The position numbers were made by a program, and so were the translations under genes. Below are positions 45,968-54,716 of a DNA stretch of 55,421 bases, in pieces. The notes under the pieces were generated by a model, which did no database searches, was not told the DNA's origin, and saw only the letters and a program-made list of their open reading frames with translations. The DNA lies in contig SYKU01000029.1 in assembly GCA_005808865.1 (NCBI GenBank), positions 1 through 55,421 of the forward strand, in the 5' to 3' direction. How positions within the stretch are numbered: the first letter of the stretch is position 1; each line of letters begins with the position of its first letter. This DNA is from Acidobacteriota bacterium. Lineage in GTDB: Bacteria > Acidobacteriota > Terriglobia > Bryobacterales > Bryobacteraceae.

Positions 45968-47928
45968 AGAAGGCTAGTGTATCCGGTATGCGCCCGGTAG
46001 TCCTGCTTGATCCCGAAAAGTCCGAAGTCTTCGTTGTAGCGGTAATACTGCCAGGAGAAATTCCACCGCAGCTTGCCGCGCACAAGGACGGATACCCGAG
46101 CCACCGGAGACTGGAAAGACAGTGGGAACGCCTGCACCGGATTCAGAAGCGCCGCGGCCGGATCCGCCGCGCGCAGGGCGAACTTCGATCCGCCCAGGTC
46201 CTTCGTCATCGAATAGCCGCCGTAAAACTCCGCCCGCTTGTGCGGAGCCACCCGCGCGCCGACATTCAACGAGTGCAGATTGCTCACGTAGTACGAGTTG
46301 TTCGCGAGCAAGGCGCCCGCCCCGAAGAAGGCGATGCCGGAGACCGTGTCCAGGTGCATCTTGGAATACCCTGCGTCGAGCGCGAATTTCGCCGACGACG
46401 CCCACGATGCGTCAAACGAATAGTTGCGCCCGCGCGAACTGTGCGACGAGAACGACGCCGAATTGGTGTTGTACTTCTCGCGGTAGGCGGCGGAGAGAAG
46501 CAGGGATTTCTGCTTGATCTGAACCCGCCCTCCAAGCGCGTGATAATTCTTGTCGCTGATGGGCAGGAACGGCGTATCCGCCCGGCCCACCTCGCCGTCG
46601 AGCGTCACGGTTACCGGCTTCAGCGGTTTCAACCGAATGCCGAACAGTCCCGCGTGCTGGCGGTTTTCCTGCAAGCCTGTCGACACCGATGGCGCGAACG
46701 GCGGGTCTCCATCGGACTCGATGGAGCGAATTTCGCGGGTCGAAAAATGATAACCCGTGTAGAGCCGGAGTCGGTCCGACACGCGATACTGCGCGTCGGT
46801 CATATTCGTAATCGTGTGGATGCCGAGGAAGCGGAACTGCACCGTCGTGCCCTGCAGCGAGGCATTGCTGAACTCGCGATAGACGGCGTCGCCGTCGATG
46901 CGCGCACTCGAAATGGACGTCGCATTGGTCACCGAAAGCCGCGTGGACGGAAGTACGCTCAAGCTGAAATCGCCTGTGGTTACGGGACGCCGCGCGTTCC
47001 CGCCGACGACGATCTGGCGGTTCTGCGCCGCGCCAAACCGGTTGGTCCCGATGGCGGCTTCGTCCATGATGAAGCTGCGGCGCCCTCCCGCGTATGCCAG
47101 TCTCCCGTTCACCGCGAAGTACTTCCGTTCCGTCCGTAAGTTCACGCGTGAAAACGGCGTTGATCCGTGGTATGGCTCGGCGCGATAGAACCGCGATAGC
47201 GTTATCCGGTCGCCTGGATTGTTCCCCGCGCTCAGGCTGTCGACGCGGTCCACCGTATCCTCCTTGAAATAGTCCCAGCCTTGCAGCCAGTGCAGCCTGA
47301 CGCCTGCGAATTCGAAATCGCCGCCGGCGCGGTACTCATTGCGCTCCCGGCGGACGTTGGTGAACAGCGGGAATTCGTCGCCGCGTCCATCGAAGAGTTG
47401 GATAGTCGAGAGCGCGGGCCCGTCCTGGGAATTACGCGTGTAGCCGAGACGAAATTTGAATTTCGACTGCGGCAGCAGGATGAGATCGTGGTCCTGCAAG
47501 CGGCGCCTGGTGTCGAGCAGGTGCTGGCCGTTCGCAATCGGAATGCCTGGATTGTAGTATTCGTTCATCCGCCACAGCATGTCGTAGCGATACCAGCGGT
47601 TCTTCTGTATTCGCAGAATGGAAGACTCGTAGGGGTCGTTTCCGAGGCCGCTGGTCTGGAGCGTCAACTCGTCGAACAACCGCCCTTTGCCGTCTTTCGA
47701 GTTGACAGTGAGGCTGCTGCCGAGCAGGCGGATGCCGTTACGAAAATTGACGTCGCTGCGGTATTTCCCCAGGTCGCCCTCGATCGACGAAAAGCGGTAG
47801 CCTGTCTCGAAGGAATTGATGACGTTATAGCCGTTGATATCCTGGCCCCGTGCGCCGCCGACCTGCTGGGCCTGGAGCGGGTAGGTTAGAACCGCGAGAA
47901 AGGCGAGTTGGAATGTACGCTTCTTCAT
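45955..47928 (-). CDS. MtrB/PioB-like outer-membrane beta-barrel (decaheme-associated porin)
   Basis: 657 residues from ATG 47926-47928, with GAGGAGG six bases upstream. Signal peptide MKKRTFQLAFLAVLTYPLQA. The whole mature chain is a series of alternating amphipathic strands with many aromatic girdle residues, for example RWYRYDMLWRMNEYYNPGI, FKFRLGYTRNSQDGPALSTI and RLRLYTGYHFSTREIRSI. It closes with HTGYTSLLWAF, ending in Phe. Length and texture fit MtrB/PioB-type porins that sheath a decaheme cytochrome across the outer membrane. The decaheme gene lies 10 bases upstream in the same operon, which strongly supports this assignment. The N-terminal CxxC of Shewanella MtrB is absent. Confidence 0.82.
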   Translation of the reverse strand: MKKRTFQLAFLAVLTYPLQAQQVGGARGQDINGYNVINSFETGYRFSSIEGDLGKYRSDVNFRNGIRLLGSSLTVNSKDGKGRLFDELTLQTSGLGNDPYESSILRIQKNRWYRYDMLWRMNEYYNPGIPIANGQHLLDTRRRLQDHDLILLPQSKFKFRLGYTRNSQDGPALSTIQLFDGRGDEFPLFTNVRRERNEYRAGGDFEFAGVRLHWLQGWDYFKEDTVDRVDSLSAGNNPGDRITLSRFYRAEPYHGSTPFSRVNLRTERKYFAVNGRLAYAGGRRSFIMDEAAIGTNRFGAAQNRQIVVGGNARRPVTTGDFSLSVLPSTRLSVTNATSISSARIDGDAVYREFSNASLQGTTVQFRFLGIHTITNMTDAQYRVSDRLRLYTGYHFSTREIRSIESDGDPPFAPSVSTGLQENRQHAGLFGIRLKPLKPVTVTLDGEVGRADTPFLPISDKNYHALGGRVQIKQKSLLLSAAYREKYNTNSASFSSHSSRGRNYSFDASWASSAKFALDAGYSKMHLDTVSGIAFFGAGALLANNSYYVSNLHSLNVGARVAPHKRAEFYGGYSMTKDLGGSKFALRAADPAAALLNPVQAFPLSFQSPVARVSVLVRGKLRWNFSWQYYRYNEDFGLFGIKQDYRAHTGYTSLLWAF

Positions 47929-47938
47929 GGCATCCTCC

Positions 47939-48898
47939 TCACCTTAAGAACCGCTGATCGCTATTCGATCCGTGTATTCGCACGTGGCAAATCGTGCACT
48001 TCTGGTATCGCGGATCGAACATGTTGTGCGATCCCGACTGAGTGGTAATGCCGTCCGCCTGGCGTCCGAAAGACCCCGCGCCGTTGTGGCATTCAAGGCA
48101 GACCGCGAATACCGCCGGGCGGCGAAGAAGTTTCGCGTTGGTCGAGCCGTGTGGAATGTGGCAGGTTTCGCAGCCTTCGACGCGCACGGCGGCGTGCTCG
48201 AACTGGAATGGACCCCGCTTGTCGGAATGGCATTTCAAGCATGCCTCTTCGTTGCCTGAAGCCTGCTCGACCATTCGCGGACGCATTCCGCTGCGCCAGG
48301 TGGCGGCGAACGTTCCGTGCGGATTGTGGCAATCCGAGCACTGCATGAAGCCCTCGTTCAGGCGATGCTTGAACGGCATCGAAAACTGTGCGCGGACACT
48401 CGGGTGGCATCCGTAGCAGAGTTCCATCTGCTGTTTGGCGAGGAGAAACTTCAGTACCGGCGACTTGTGGATGGAATGGCAGTTGTTGCATGCCACGTCC
48501 GAAAGCGTGTGCTGCGATCGGCGGATGTTGACGCGGCTGAAATCCTTGGCGTGGCAATTCAAGCACGTATCGAGAGCCTGGCGCGGCTCCATCAACGAAA
48601 AGGCGCGTGGAATCGTGGTCTTTCCGCCTCCTGCCTCAACGTGGTTCTTTCCCGGTCCATGGCAGCCCTCGCAGCCCGCGAGAGCCGGCGTGCTCGCGGC
48701 GGCGATGCTCTTGAAGTGCGGATTCTTGTAGAAAGTCTGCCACTGCGCCGGGTGGCAGGCGCGGCAAACGGTATTTCCAACGTAGCCGCCCCCAAGGTCC
48801 TTGACCTGAATGCCGCCTGGAGGCTTGCCCTGTGCGGGTGCGGGTGCGGACTGCGCCCGGGCGGATAGCGAGACGATGAGTAATAGCCAGAGCCCCAT
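47939..48898 (-). CDS. Decaheme c-type cytochrome, DmsE/MtrA family
   Basis: 319 residues from ATG 48896-48898; upstream codons in frame look non-coding. Signal peptide MGLWLLLIVSLSARAQ. Ten haem motifs are present in order: CRACH, CEGCH, CLNCH, CNNCH, CYGCH, CSDCH, CLKCH, CETCH, CLECH and CTICH. The spacing and blocks such as HTLSDVACNNCHSIH, ELCYGCHPSVRAQFSMPFKH and MQCSDCHNPHG are those of DmsE/MtrA/PioA proteins. In known systems this protein lies inside an MtrB-type barrel and carries electrons between periplasm and cell exterior. The porin gene follows after 10 bases. No outer-surface MtrC-like or inner-membrane CymA-like gene is in the window. No clear Shine-Dalgarno sequence precedes the start. 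Confidence 0.93.
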   Translation of the reverse strand: MGLWLLLIVSLSARAQSAPAPAQGKPPGGIQVKDLGGGYVGNTVCRACHPAQWQTFYKNPHFKSIAAASTPALAGCEGCHGPGKNHVEAGGGKTTIPRAFSLMEPRQALDTCLNCHAKDFSRVNIRRSQHTLSDVACNNCHSIHKSPVLKFLLAKQQMELCYGCHPSVRAQFSMPFKHRLNEGFMQCSDCHNPHGTFAATWRSGMRPRMVEQASGNEEACLKCHSDKRGPFQFEHAAVRVEGCETCHIPHGSTNAKLLRRPAVFAVCLECHNGAGSFGRQADGITTQSGSHNMFDPRYQKCTICHVRIHGSNSDQRFLR

Positions 48899-49285
48899 TG
48901 CTTTATTATCAAACACAACCGTGAAAGCAGGATGTAAAGAATCGGTACAAACTTTGTGCGGGCCGTTTCGCCGCGAGCGGAATATTGCGGCGCTTTTCGA
49001 GTTCGACAACACCGGTCTCCCGCCAGCCCGGCTCGCCGCCTCGGTTGGACGTCAGATTTCTCAGGTCTTGACCTTCGTGTCGAGGCTGCTTTCGAAACCA
49101 GGGACAGGCGGACCGCTGTATGTCGCGAAGGTAAGTGCGGCGAGAGGGGGTATGCCGGCCCGCTTTCGCGGTCGCCGCTCGATGGGGATCATGCCAATCC
49201 ACGTCTCGCCTGCATTGGATTGGTTTCCATCACTGCACGGGCGAGTCGAAACCCTTCCCGAACCTCGGCATTCCCGGCCGGACAC
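48899..49285. other. Intergenic region upstream of the decaheme operon
   Basis: About 390 bases. It should hold the promoter of the minus-strand decaheme operon; no convincing hexamers were found. No supported coding region. The right end runs into an ECF sigma factor remnant. Confidence 0.35.
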
Positions 49286-49498
49286 GCCAGGCGGTACCTC
49301 GGCCGCTTCCAGCGCGACTCGAAGTTCTCGACCTGGATCTCCAGGATCGTGATCAACCAGTGCCTGATGCGGCTGAGGAAAGCGCGGAAATCCAGTTTCC
49401 TCTATCTGGTTGAGGGAGCCGACGATGGGAACGTCGGTGTGATGGAACTCCCCGACAGACGACCCACTCCCGAAGCGGAACTTGGCGGCAAGGAAATG
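49286..49498 (+). pseudogene. ECF-type RNA polymerase sigma factor fragment
   Basis: One frame contains FQRDSKFSTWISRIVINQCL followed by MRLRKARKSSFLYL and ELPDRRPTPEAELGGKE. This is the end of sigma region 2 (the FSTWI..I..N blocks) and the linker to region 4 in ECF sigma factors. The N-terminal half of region 2 and all of region 4 are missing, and the frame continues as meaningless sequence antisense to the SDR gene. It has no start codon of its own. It is a short remnant. Confidence 0.6.
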
Positions 49499-49607
49499 TC
49501 TGGCGTCAAGCCCGACTGTGACGCTGCCTGGCGCGGCTTGGATCACGACCTGACTGTCCGACGTGTTGGACTGAATCTCGCAGTTTCGATTGTGAAGACG
49601 CGCCGTG

Positions 49608-51083
49608 TTAGCGGCAGAGTAAGACCGTACCCGAAGCAGTTCCCTCCCAGGCGTGCTCAAGGATTCTCCGGGATACCGACTGGGGAGCCTCCGCATCTAG
49701 CCGGCCAATGGGAGTATCGGACATATCCGTCAGCATTCTCCCTGGCCTGGCGATGCAAAACGTTACCTTGGGATTCGCCACCGCGGCAGTGCGCACCAAC
49801 CCTTCCGCAGCAGCCTTCATGGCCACATAGTGCGGCCAGGCCGCCGGTGGTTCCTCGACAGCGCTCGAAGAGATTGTCAAGACACATCCGCCGGGCGCGG
49901 AGATGACTTCCAGCAGAGCACTGAGAGGCGCTCCGACGAGCGCCAGACCTTTACCGATGTACGCCAGGATGCGGTCATAGCATGCTTCCTCCACTCGCAG
50001 CGATGGAATTGCCGGAGCGGCATTGCAGACCAGCAGATCCAGTGCGCCTAGTTCCGCCCTTACGCGGCCCCTTAGCGCGACGCACCAAGTCAGATCGGAG
50101 GCGTCGCCGCGCTCCATGATCAAGCGCCCCGGCAGGTTACGGCTCGCCGCAAGTAACTCGTTTGCGTCCTCTTGACTTCGAGAATAGACGCCAATGACGG
50201 TGCCGCCTTCAGCGACGAGTTCAAGGGCCATCGCCGCGCCGAGCCCCCTGCTGGCTCCAATAATGATCGCGGACTTTCCCGCGAATCGTCCGGTACCTGC
50301 CGCGGGACAAGACGCGACGCCTCGGTGGTGCGCCGGCCTGGAAATCGCCGAAATGTCGCCGCTCGCCCAAATGGCGGACTCCGTACCCAATGTGAACCGC
50401 GACTTCACCATCCCAAAGCGACTATCGTAGGAATCGAGAGCGATCTCATAGTCGAACGGCACCTGGGGAGGCGGCCCCAGGATGTTGAGCCGCAGTCCGG
50501 AATAGATTGCGCTTTCACCTGGCAATTCCATGCCCGTCAAATAGCTACTGCAAAGGACCGCCATCGGCAGCCCATCACCCCACGCCCGCCGATCTATCCC
50601 AAGCGAAGACAACAACTCCTGGTATGCCGCTCGAGCGGGAGCGTAAGCTCCGCGGAACGCGGGCATCCGTTCGAAATCGGTGGTTTTCAATCCACGCGAA
50701 TCTCGAAGAGGCGCAATTCCATTTTCGGGGAGGCCTACACTTTCCGGATCACCACTTCGGAATCGCAGCCGAGCCCGCATCATGGCTGCGCTGCCGTCCA
50801 CTATCGTGATCCTCACGCCCTCGAAAGCTTCCGCGTCTACCGTGATCGTGTAGTCCACATCCAAGACCAGAGGGGACTTAAAGTCAATCCGAACATTAGA
50901 AGGAGTCTGGTGGTCCGGCATGCGGATCACTCGAAGGCAGGCCAGAAAAGCGAGTATTCCGTGCACAATACAGTCCCCGGACGAAGTTTTCCGGGCGTAA
51001 TCCTTCGACAGGTGCAAAGGATTGAAATCCAGCGAGGCCTCGCTAAAGCAACGTAGATGTTCTTCACCGAATCGAATTTTCAC
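49608..51083 (-). CDS. MaoC-like hot-dog dehydratase fused to a short-chain dehydrogenase/reductase
   Basis: 491 residues from GTG 51081-51083. The N-terminal hot-dog domain has the hydratase motif DFNPLH (Asp19, His24) and a SGDCIVHGILAF helix. Residues about 130-245 may form a second hot-dog half. The SDR domain begins near 268, with cofactor loop GASRGLGAA (276-284), NAAP (354-357), catalytic Ser around 406 and YVAMK (Tyr419, Lys423). Such a pair can reduce a 3-ketoacyl thioester and dehydrate or rehydrate it. An acyl carrier protein is encoded 53 bases upstream, so a carrier-bound substrate is likely (inference). No signal peptide. It is the last gene of the MBOAT-FkbH-ACP cassette. Confidence 0.85.
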   Translation of the reverse strand: MKIRFGEEHLRCFSEASLDFNPLHLSKDYARKTSSGDCIVHGILAFLACLRVIRMPDHQTPSNVRIDFKSPLVLDVDYTITVDAEAFEGVRITIVDGSAAMMRARLRFRSGDPESVGLPENGIAPLRDSRGLKTTDFERMPAFRGAYAPARAAYQELLSSLGIDRRAWGDGLPMAVLCSSYLTGMELPGESAIYSGLRLNILGPPPQVPFDYEIALDSYDSRFGMVKSRFTLGTESAIWASGDISAISRPAHHRGVASCPAAGTGRFAGKSAIIIGASRGLGAAMALELVAEGGTVIGVYSRSQEDANELLAASRNLPGRLIMERGDASDLTWCVALRGRVRAELGALDLLVCNAAPAIPSLRVEEACYDRILAYIGKGLALVGAPLSALLEVISAPGGCVLTISSSAVEEPPAAWPHYVAMKAAAEGLVRTAAVANPKVTFCIARPGRMLTDMSDTPIGRLDAEAPQSVSRRILEHAWEGTASGTVLLCR

Positions 51084-51136
51084 TGATTTCCCTGCCGCCG
51101 CCGTCCGCGGCGCCGAGACGCACCAACGCCAATGCC

Positions 51137-51379
51137 CTAGGTGGCCTTCCTTGATATGAGCGCGATGAAATCGCCGACGTTACTCAACCCGCGCACTTCG
51201 GCTGTCGTCAGCCTGATCTTGAACTCCTTTTCCACGGCGACAATGAGATTGACGTGAGAAAGCGAATCCCAGCCTTCGACATCCGGGGCAGTCATGTCGT
51301 CACTAACTTCGAGCGAGGGATCATCGAAGACATCCTGGAAAATCGCGTTAAGCGGCGGTATTACTGTGTCCCTGTTCAT
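51137..51379 (-). CDS. Acyl carrier protein
   Basis: 80 residues from ATG 51377-51379, which overlaps the FkbH-like stop (ATGA). The longer frame upstream is antisense-like and was rejected. The phosphopantetheine attachment site is GWDSLSHVNL with Ser39. The following helix VAVEKEFKIRLTTAEVRGL and the C-terminal SNVGDFIALISRK fit a discrete carrier protein of the type found beside FkbH-like enzymes. It would carry the acyl group made by the FkbH-like protein. Translational coupling with that gene supports a dedicated pair and not housekeeping fatty-acid synthesis. Confidence 0.93.
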   Translation of the reverse strand: MNRDTVIPPLNAIFQDVFDDPSLEVSDDMTAPDVEGWDSLSHVNLIVAVEKEFKIRLTTAEVRGLSNVGDFIALISRKAT

Positions 51380-53142
51380 GAAGTTCTTTGTTTCTCCGTG
51401 ATATAAATCGTGGGCGGCCGATAGGCCGTGGGATCGAGATGCCAACGGCTGCCCCCGTCCGTTTCCAAGACCTTCTCGAAACCAAACTGCGCAAAAAAAT
51501 CTTTTACCATGGCGTTCTTTGCCGTTGGGATGTAGTGACCGGAAATTCTTGAAACGCCCTTCTCGAGGGCAACAGCGACCACGCGCGTCATCAGGTACTG
51601 TTCGACGCCTCGCGCGAGCACCCGGCAGCTCATCAGCCAATCGCGAATCTCCATCTCCGCCGCGCTCACATTCAAGATCACGACCGAAATCAGGCCGTGA
51701 TCGCCGAAACGGTCACTGAGACGTGCATACAGCGGCAGATAGTTCGCCTCGTCCCGCATCATCGTCTCGCACTCCGCTTCGTTATAACGATGCGTAGTCA
51801 GGTTGAATTGATTGCTTCGCTGGATTAGCTGCGCGATGCGAGGGACAGCCGCCGGATCGAACCTGGCCACCTCAATCTTCATCTCCAGCGACTGCAAGTA
51901 CTCATCTATGCTTGTGAAACTTGTCTGAAGTTCCCGCCGGCCCGCCTCCTGCCTGTAGAGTTCGGAGCGTGCGGTATCTTCGAGGGAGAAAGAACTCGTC
52001 TCGAAAAGGTTGAGCTCGCAAATTGCGCGCACGTAATCGGCGGGATCCTCCGGCAACTCCGGCACGATTACACCGGGAAGCAACTCGCGGACCAGGTTGC
52101 GTTCGAAAGGATTATCATCCAGGAAAACCATGGAGTCGAGCCCGATTTCGAGCGTATCGCGAATGGCGCGAATATTGCCGGCTTTGTTTTCCCAGTTCGC
52201 GACAAAAACCGTGATGTCCTCGTATTTCAGAACCATGTCGGGATTTTCCAAAAATGGCTGGATGGCGGTTTCCCGATTGTTCTTGCTGCACACGGCGAGC
52301 AGGATGCCGCGCTTCTTAAGCGAAAGAATATACTGCTGGAAATGATAAAATGCTTCGCCGTCCCCGTGCGGACCAATCGCTATGCCCAACGGGCCGTCGT
52401 CCCCCACTACCCCGCCCCACAAAGTGTTGTCCAGGTCCAGGATCACGCACTTCACGACCCGTCCCATGGAAGAAAGCACCATTTCCACCAGGCTCTGCGC
52501 GAGGTAGGGGAGATGGTCGAGATGGCAGAACGCCTTGGAGAAAGCCCACAGCCGTTCGTCAAACCAGTGCTTGCGGCCGAGGTAGGACGCAATTGCCTCC
52601 ACGTCGCATACCAGCGCGTTGGAGCGCTGCCTTGCGTAAAGCGCGATACGGGAATTTAGCTCGGCAGTCACCGAGTACAGCGACTGGGGAACCTTCAGAT
52701 CGTAATTCCCGAATTGGCGCTCGTACGGGAGCGGGTAGTTACATTGGATGACCCGGGCCGAAGAGTGGCGTTGGAGAGCGTCCCAAATCCGCTGCACCCG
52801 CTGGCTGGCGGTCTCCAGGAAGTCGTCACCCTTGTGCTCATAGTAACGGCTGCGCAATGCTTGGGTGCAATTCGCCAGAACGATTACACCGGGAAGGAAT
52901 TCGTACAATCCAGAAGCGGGGTTCAAGGCTTCCAGTTCGATTGCATCGAAGGCTCCCTCGTAGATCTCCGCGTTCACGCAGTTTTCGTGAAAGAGAGTCT
53001 TCAGCAGCGGAACGAACTGCTGGGAAGCGGCATCGGAAAGAATCGCCACACGGATGTTTTGATGGGCGCCATCCGGGCGGAGCTTCCTGCTTTCCCGCAC
53101 CAGACGGCCATAGTCGAGGGATGCTGTTTTCTGTGCGATCAA
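51376..53142 (-). CDS. FkbH-like protein (HAD-IIIC phosphatase with C-terminal GNAT-like domain)
   Basis: 588 residues from TTG 53140-53142, with GAAGAG nine bases upstream; no ATG or GTG lies nearby in frame. The N-terminal third resembles the SGNH-like FkbH extension (VAILSDAASQQFVPLLKTLF). The HAD motif I is ILDLDNTLWGGVVGDDG (about 234-250). VCSKNN and VFLDDNPFERNLVRE are HAD motifs II and III. The C-terminal part (ISVVILNVSAAEMEIRDWLM, SCRVLARGVEQYLM) is the GNAT-like acyl-handling region. Characterised FkbH-type enzymes take 1,3-bisphosphoglycerate, remove phosphate and load a glyceryl unit on a carrier protein. The overlapping acyl carrier gene downstream fits that role exactly. Confidence 0.92.
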   Translation of the reverse strand: MIAQKTASLDYGRLVRESRKLRPDGAHQNIRVAILSDAASQQFVPLLKTLFHENCVNAEIYEGAFDAIELEALNPASGLYEFLPGVIVLANCTQALRSRYYEHKGDDFLETASQRVQRIWDALQRHSSARVIQCNYPLPYERQFGNYDLKVPQSLYSVTAELNSRIALYARQRSNALVCDVEAIASYLGRKHWFDERLWAFSKAFCHLDHLPYLAQSLVEMVLSSMGRVVKCVILDLDNTLWGGVVGDDGPLGIAIGPHGDGEAFYHFQQYILSLKKRGILLAVCSKNNRETAIQPFLENPDMVLKYEDITVFVANWENKAGNIRAIRDTLEIGLDSMVFLDDNPFERNLVRELLPGVIVPELPEDPADYVRAICELNLFETSSFSLEDTARSELYRQEAGRRELQTSFTSIDEYLQSLEMKIEVARFDPAAVPRIAQLIQRSNQFNLTTHRYNEAECETMMRDEANYLPLYARLSDRFGDHGLISVVILNVSAAEMEIRDWLMSCRVLARGVEQYLMTRVVAVALEKGVSRISGHYIPTAKNAMVKDFFAQFGFEKVLETDGGSRWHLDPTAYRPPTIYITEKQRTS

Positions 53143-53270
53143 ACGAATGTTCTCTTCTAAGTTTTCGAAATTACTATCCAGCCATTTTCCCCAACTCGTC
53201 GATCGTGGCTGTGCTACCTTAAACTACTCTTTCCGATAATGTGAAGTTTCCGGTTCACGCGTCACGGGCG

Positions 53271-54689
53271 CTAGAACATTGCGTAGACAAACGTAATTCG
53301 GTTCACTGGCGTTCCCACCATTAGAAGAATATACACGACGGCTATTACGGTAGTGCAGTAGTACACCGCCCAACGCCCCCAGGGGGGCAGCGCGCTGACA
53401 AACTGACCCTGCCGGCCATGCCGTCTCAGGTAGTCCGCTATTTCGGTCACGACGTAGGCGCCCAATCCGAACATAATCGCGCGCCCCTCGGTCTGCTTGA
53501 GCTTTGAGAAGTCCGCGGACGGCGTGCCGATACCCATCCCGAGATGGCGCAGGATGTACAAAGCGTCTTGCACGGTCTCTCCCCGGAAGAAGACAAACGC
53601 CAGCGCCACAAGGTGGAATGTGATCACCGGCCCAAGCCAGTTCGTCAGGAGCCCGGCGGTGGGGTTGGCTTTGTAATAGCGAGTTCTAAGGCGCGACGTC
53701 AGCGCATCTACGGCGAGGTAGACCGCGTGGACCATACCGAATATCGCATAGGTCCACCGGAACCCGTGCCAAAGCCCAATCAGCACCATCGTGACGAACA
53801 GGCTGAGGACGAGACCGGCATTGCCAAGATTGCGTACCGCCATGCGCATAGGGGTGAATACGTAGTCCGTGAGCAGCGTGGTCAGTGTGATGTGCCAGCG
53901 GCGCCAAAATTCGCTCGGGTTCGGCGCCGAGAAGGGCGCGTTGAAATTTTCCGGCGATTCGATGCCCAGCATCCAGGCGGCTCCGATCGCAATATCCGTC
54001 AGGCCGGAAAAGTCCGCGTAAATCTGCAACGGATATGCGTACATGCCAAGAACCAGCGGCGTCCCGGATGCGTGGACATGGCTGTAGACGAAGTTCACCA
54101 GGATACTGAGATTGTCCGCTACGAGGAATTTCTTGAAGAGGCCGAGCAGCACGCGTTGGACACCCCACACCACATTCCCCCAACTCGCGGGTTTGCCAAT
54201 CTGCGGAAGAAAACTGTCGCTGCGCTGGATCGGGCCGGCAACAATTTGGGGAAAGAACGCGACATAAGCGGCGAAGGGGAAAAACGCCTTCTCCGCGGGG
54301 ACCTTCTGCCAATAGACGTCCAGGACATAACTGATCAGCTTGAAGGTATAGTATGAAATGCCTAGCGGGACCAAGAGAGGCCCCTTCAGCAAGCTTCCCA
54401 GAAAAGGTGCGAGCTTGAACACCCCGAGCAGCGCGAGAAGGCCGGATAGCGCTGCCAGCGCCATACCCCGCCGGCCGAGATCCCTTTTGATGGCGTCGAT
54501 GCCGCGTGCCGCCAGAAAAGCCGCCACCGTGACCGCCAGAAGCAGAAGGGCCGCCTTGGGGCTCCAAGTGCAATAGTATGTGTACGAAGCCAAGGCAATG
54601 AGCGCGGCCCGGAAGCGAGCCGGGCAGACACGGCAGACGATAGTCACCGCTATCAGAAAAGCCAGGAAGTTGATTGTCGTAAAATCCAT
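53271..54689 (-). CDS. MBOAT-family O-acyltransferase (AlgI/DltB-like)
   Basis: 472 residues from ATG 54687-54689, polytopic with about ten or more membrane segments. Diagnostic MBOAT blocks are PLGISYYTFKLISYVLDVYW, FFPQIVAGPIQRSDSFLPQI, YPLQIYADFSGLTDIAIGAA and FWRRWHITLTTLL (His266). The catalytic His308 lies in LIGLWHGFRW. Relatives (AlgI, DltB, PatA) accept an acyl group at the cytoplasmic face and pass it across the membrane to a surface polymer. The downstream FkbH and acyl-carrier genes suggest a carrier-bound donor, as in DltB/DltC. No AlgJ/AlgX/DltD-type partner is next to it; a frameshifted repeat protein takes that place. A 128-base gap separates it from FkbH. Confidence 0.92.
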   Translation of the reverse strand: MDFTTINFLAFLIAVTIVCRVCPARFRAALIALASYTYYCTWSPKAALLLLAVTVAAFLAARGIDAIKRDLGRRGMALAALSGLLALLGVFKLAPFLGSLLKGPLLVPLGISYYTFKLISYVLDVYWQKVPAEKAFFPFAAYVAFFPQIVAGPIQRSDSFLPQIGKPASWGNVVWGVQRVLLGLFKKFLVADNLSILVNFVYSHVHASGTPLVLGMYAYPLQIYADFSGLTDIAIGAAWMLGIESPENFNAPFSAPNPSEFWRRWHITLTTLLTDYVFTPMRMAVRNLGNAGLVLSLFVTMVLIGLWHGFRWTYAIFGMVHAVYLAVDALTSRLRTRYYKANPTAGLLTNWLGPVITFHLVALAFVFFRGETVQDALYILRHLGMGIGTPSADFSKLKQTEGRAIMFGLGAYVVTEIADYLRRHGRQGQFVSALPPWGRWAVYYCTTVIAVVYILLMVGTPVNRITFVYAMF

Positions 54690-54716
54690 GGTTATCCGTG
54701 CATTGCCGGAAGGCCG

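Noticed and set aside
48956-49906. 316-codon plus-strand open frame as an intact sigma factor
   Set aside because: Only about 70 codons resemble an ECF sigma factor; the ends are unrelated and overlap the SDR gene in antisense.
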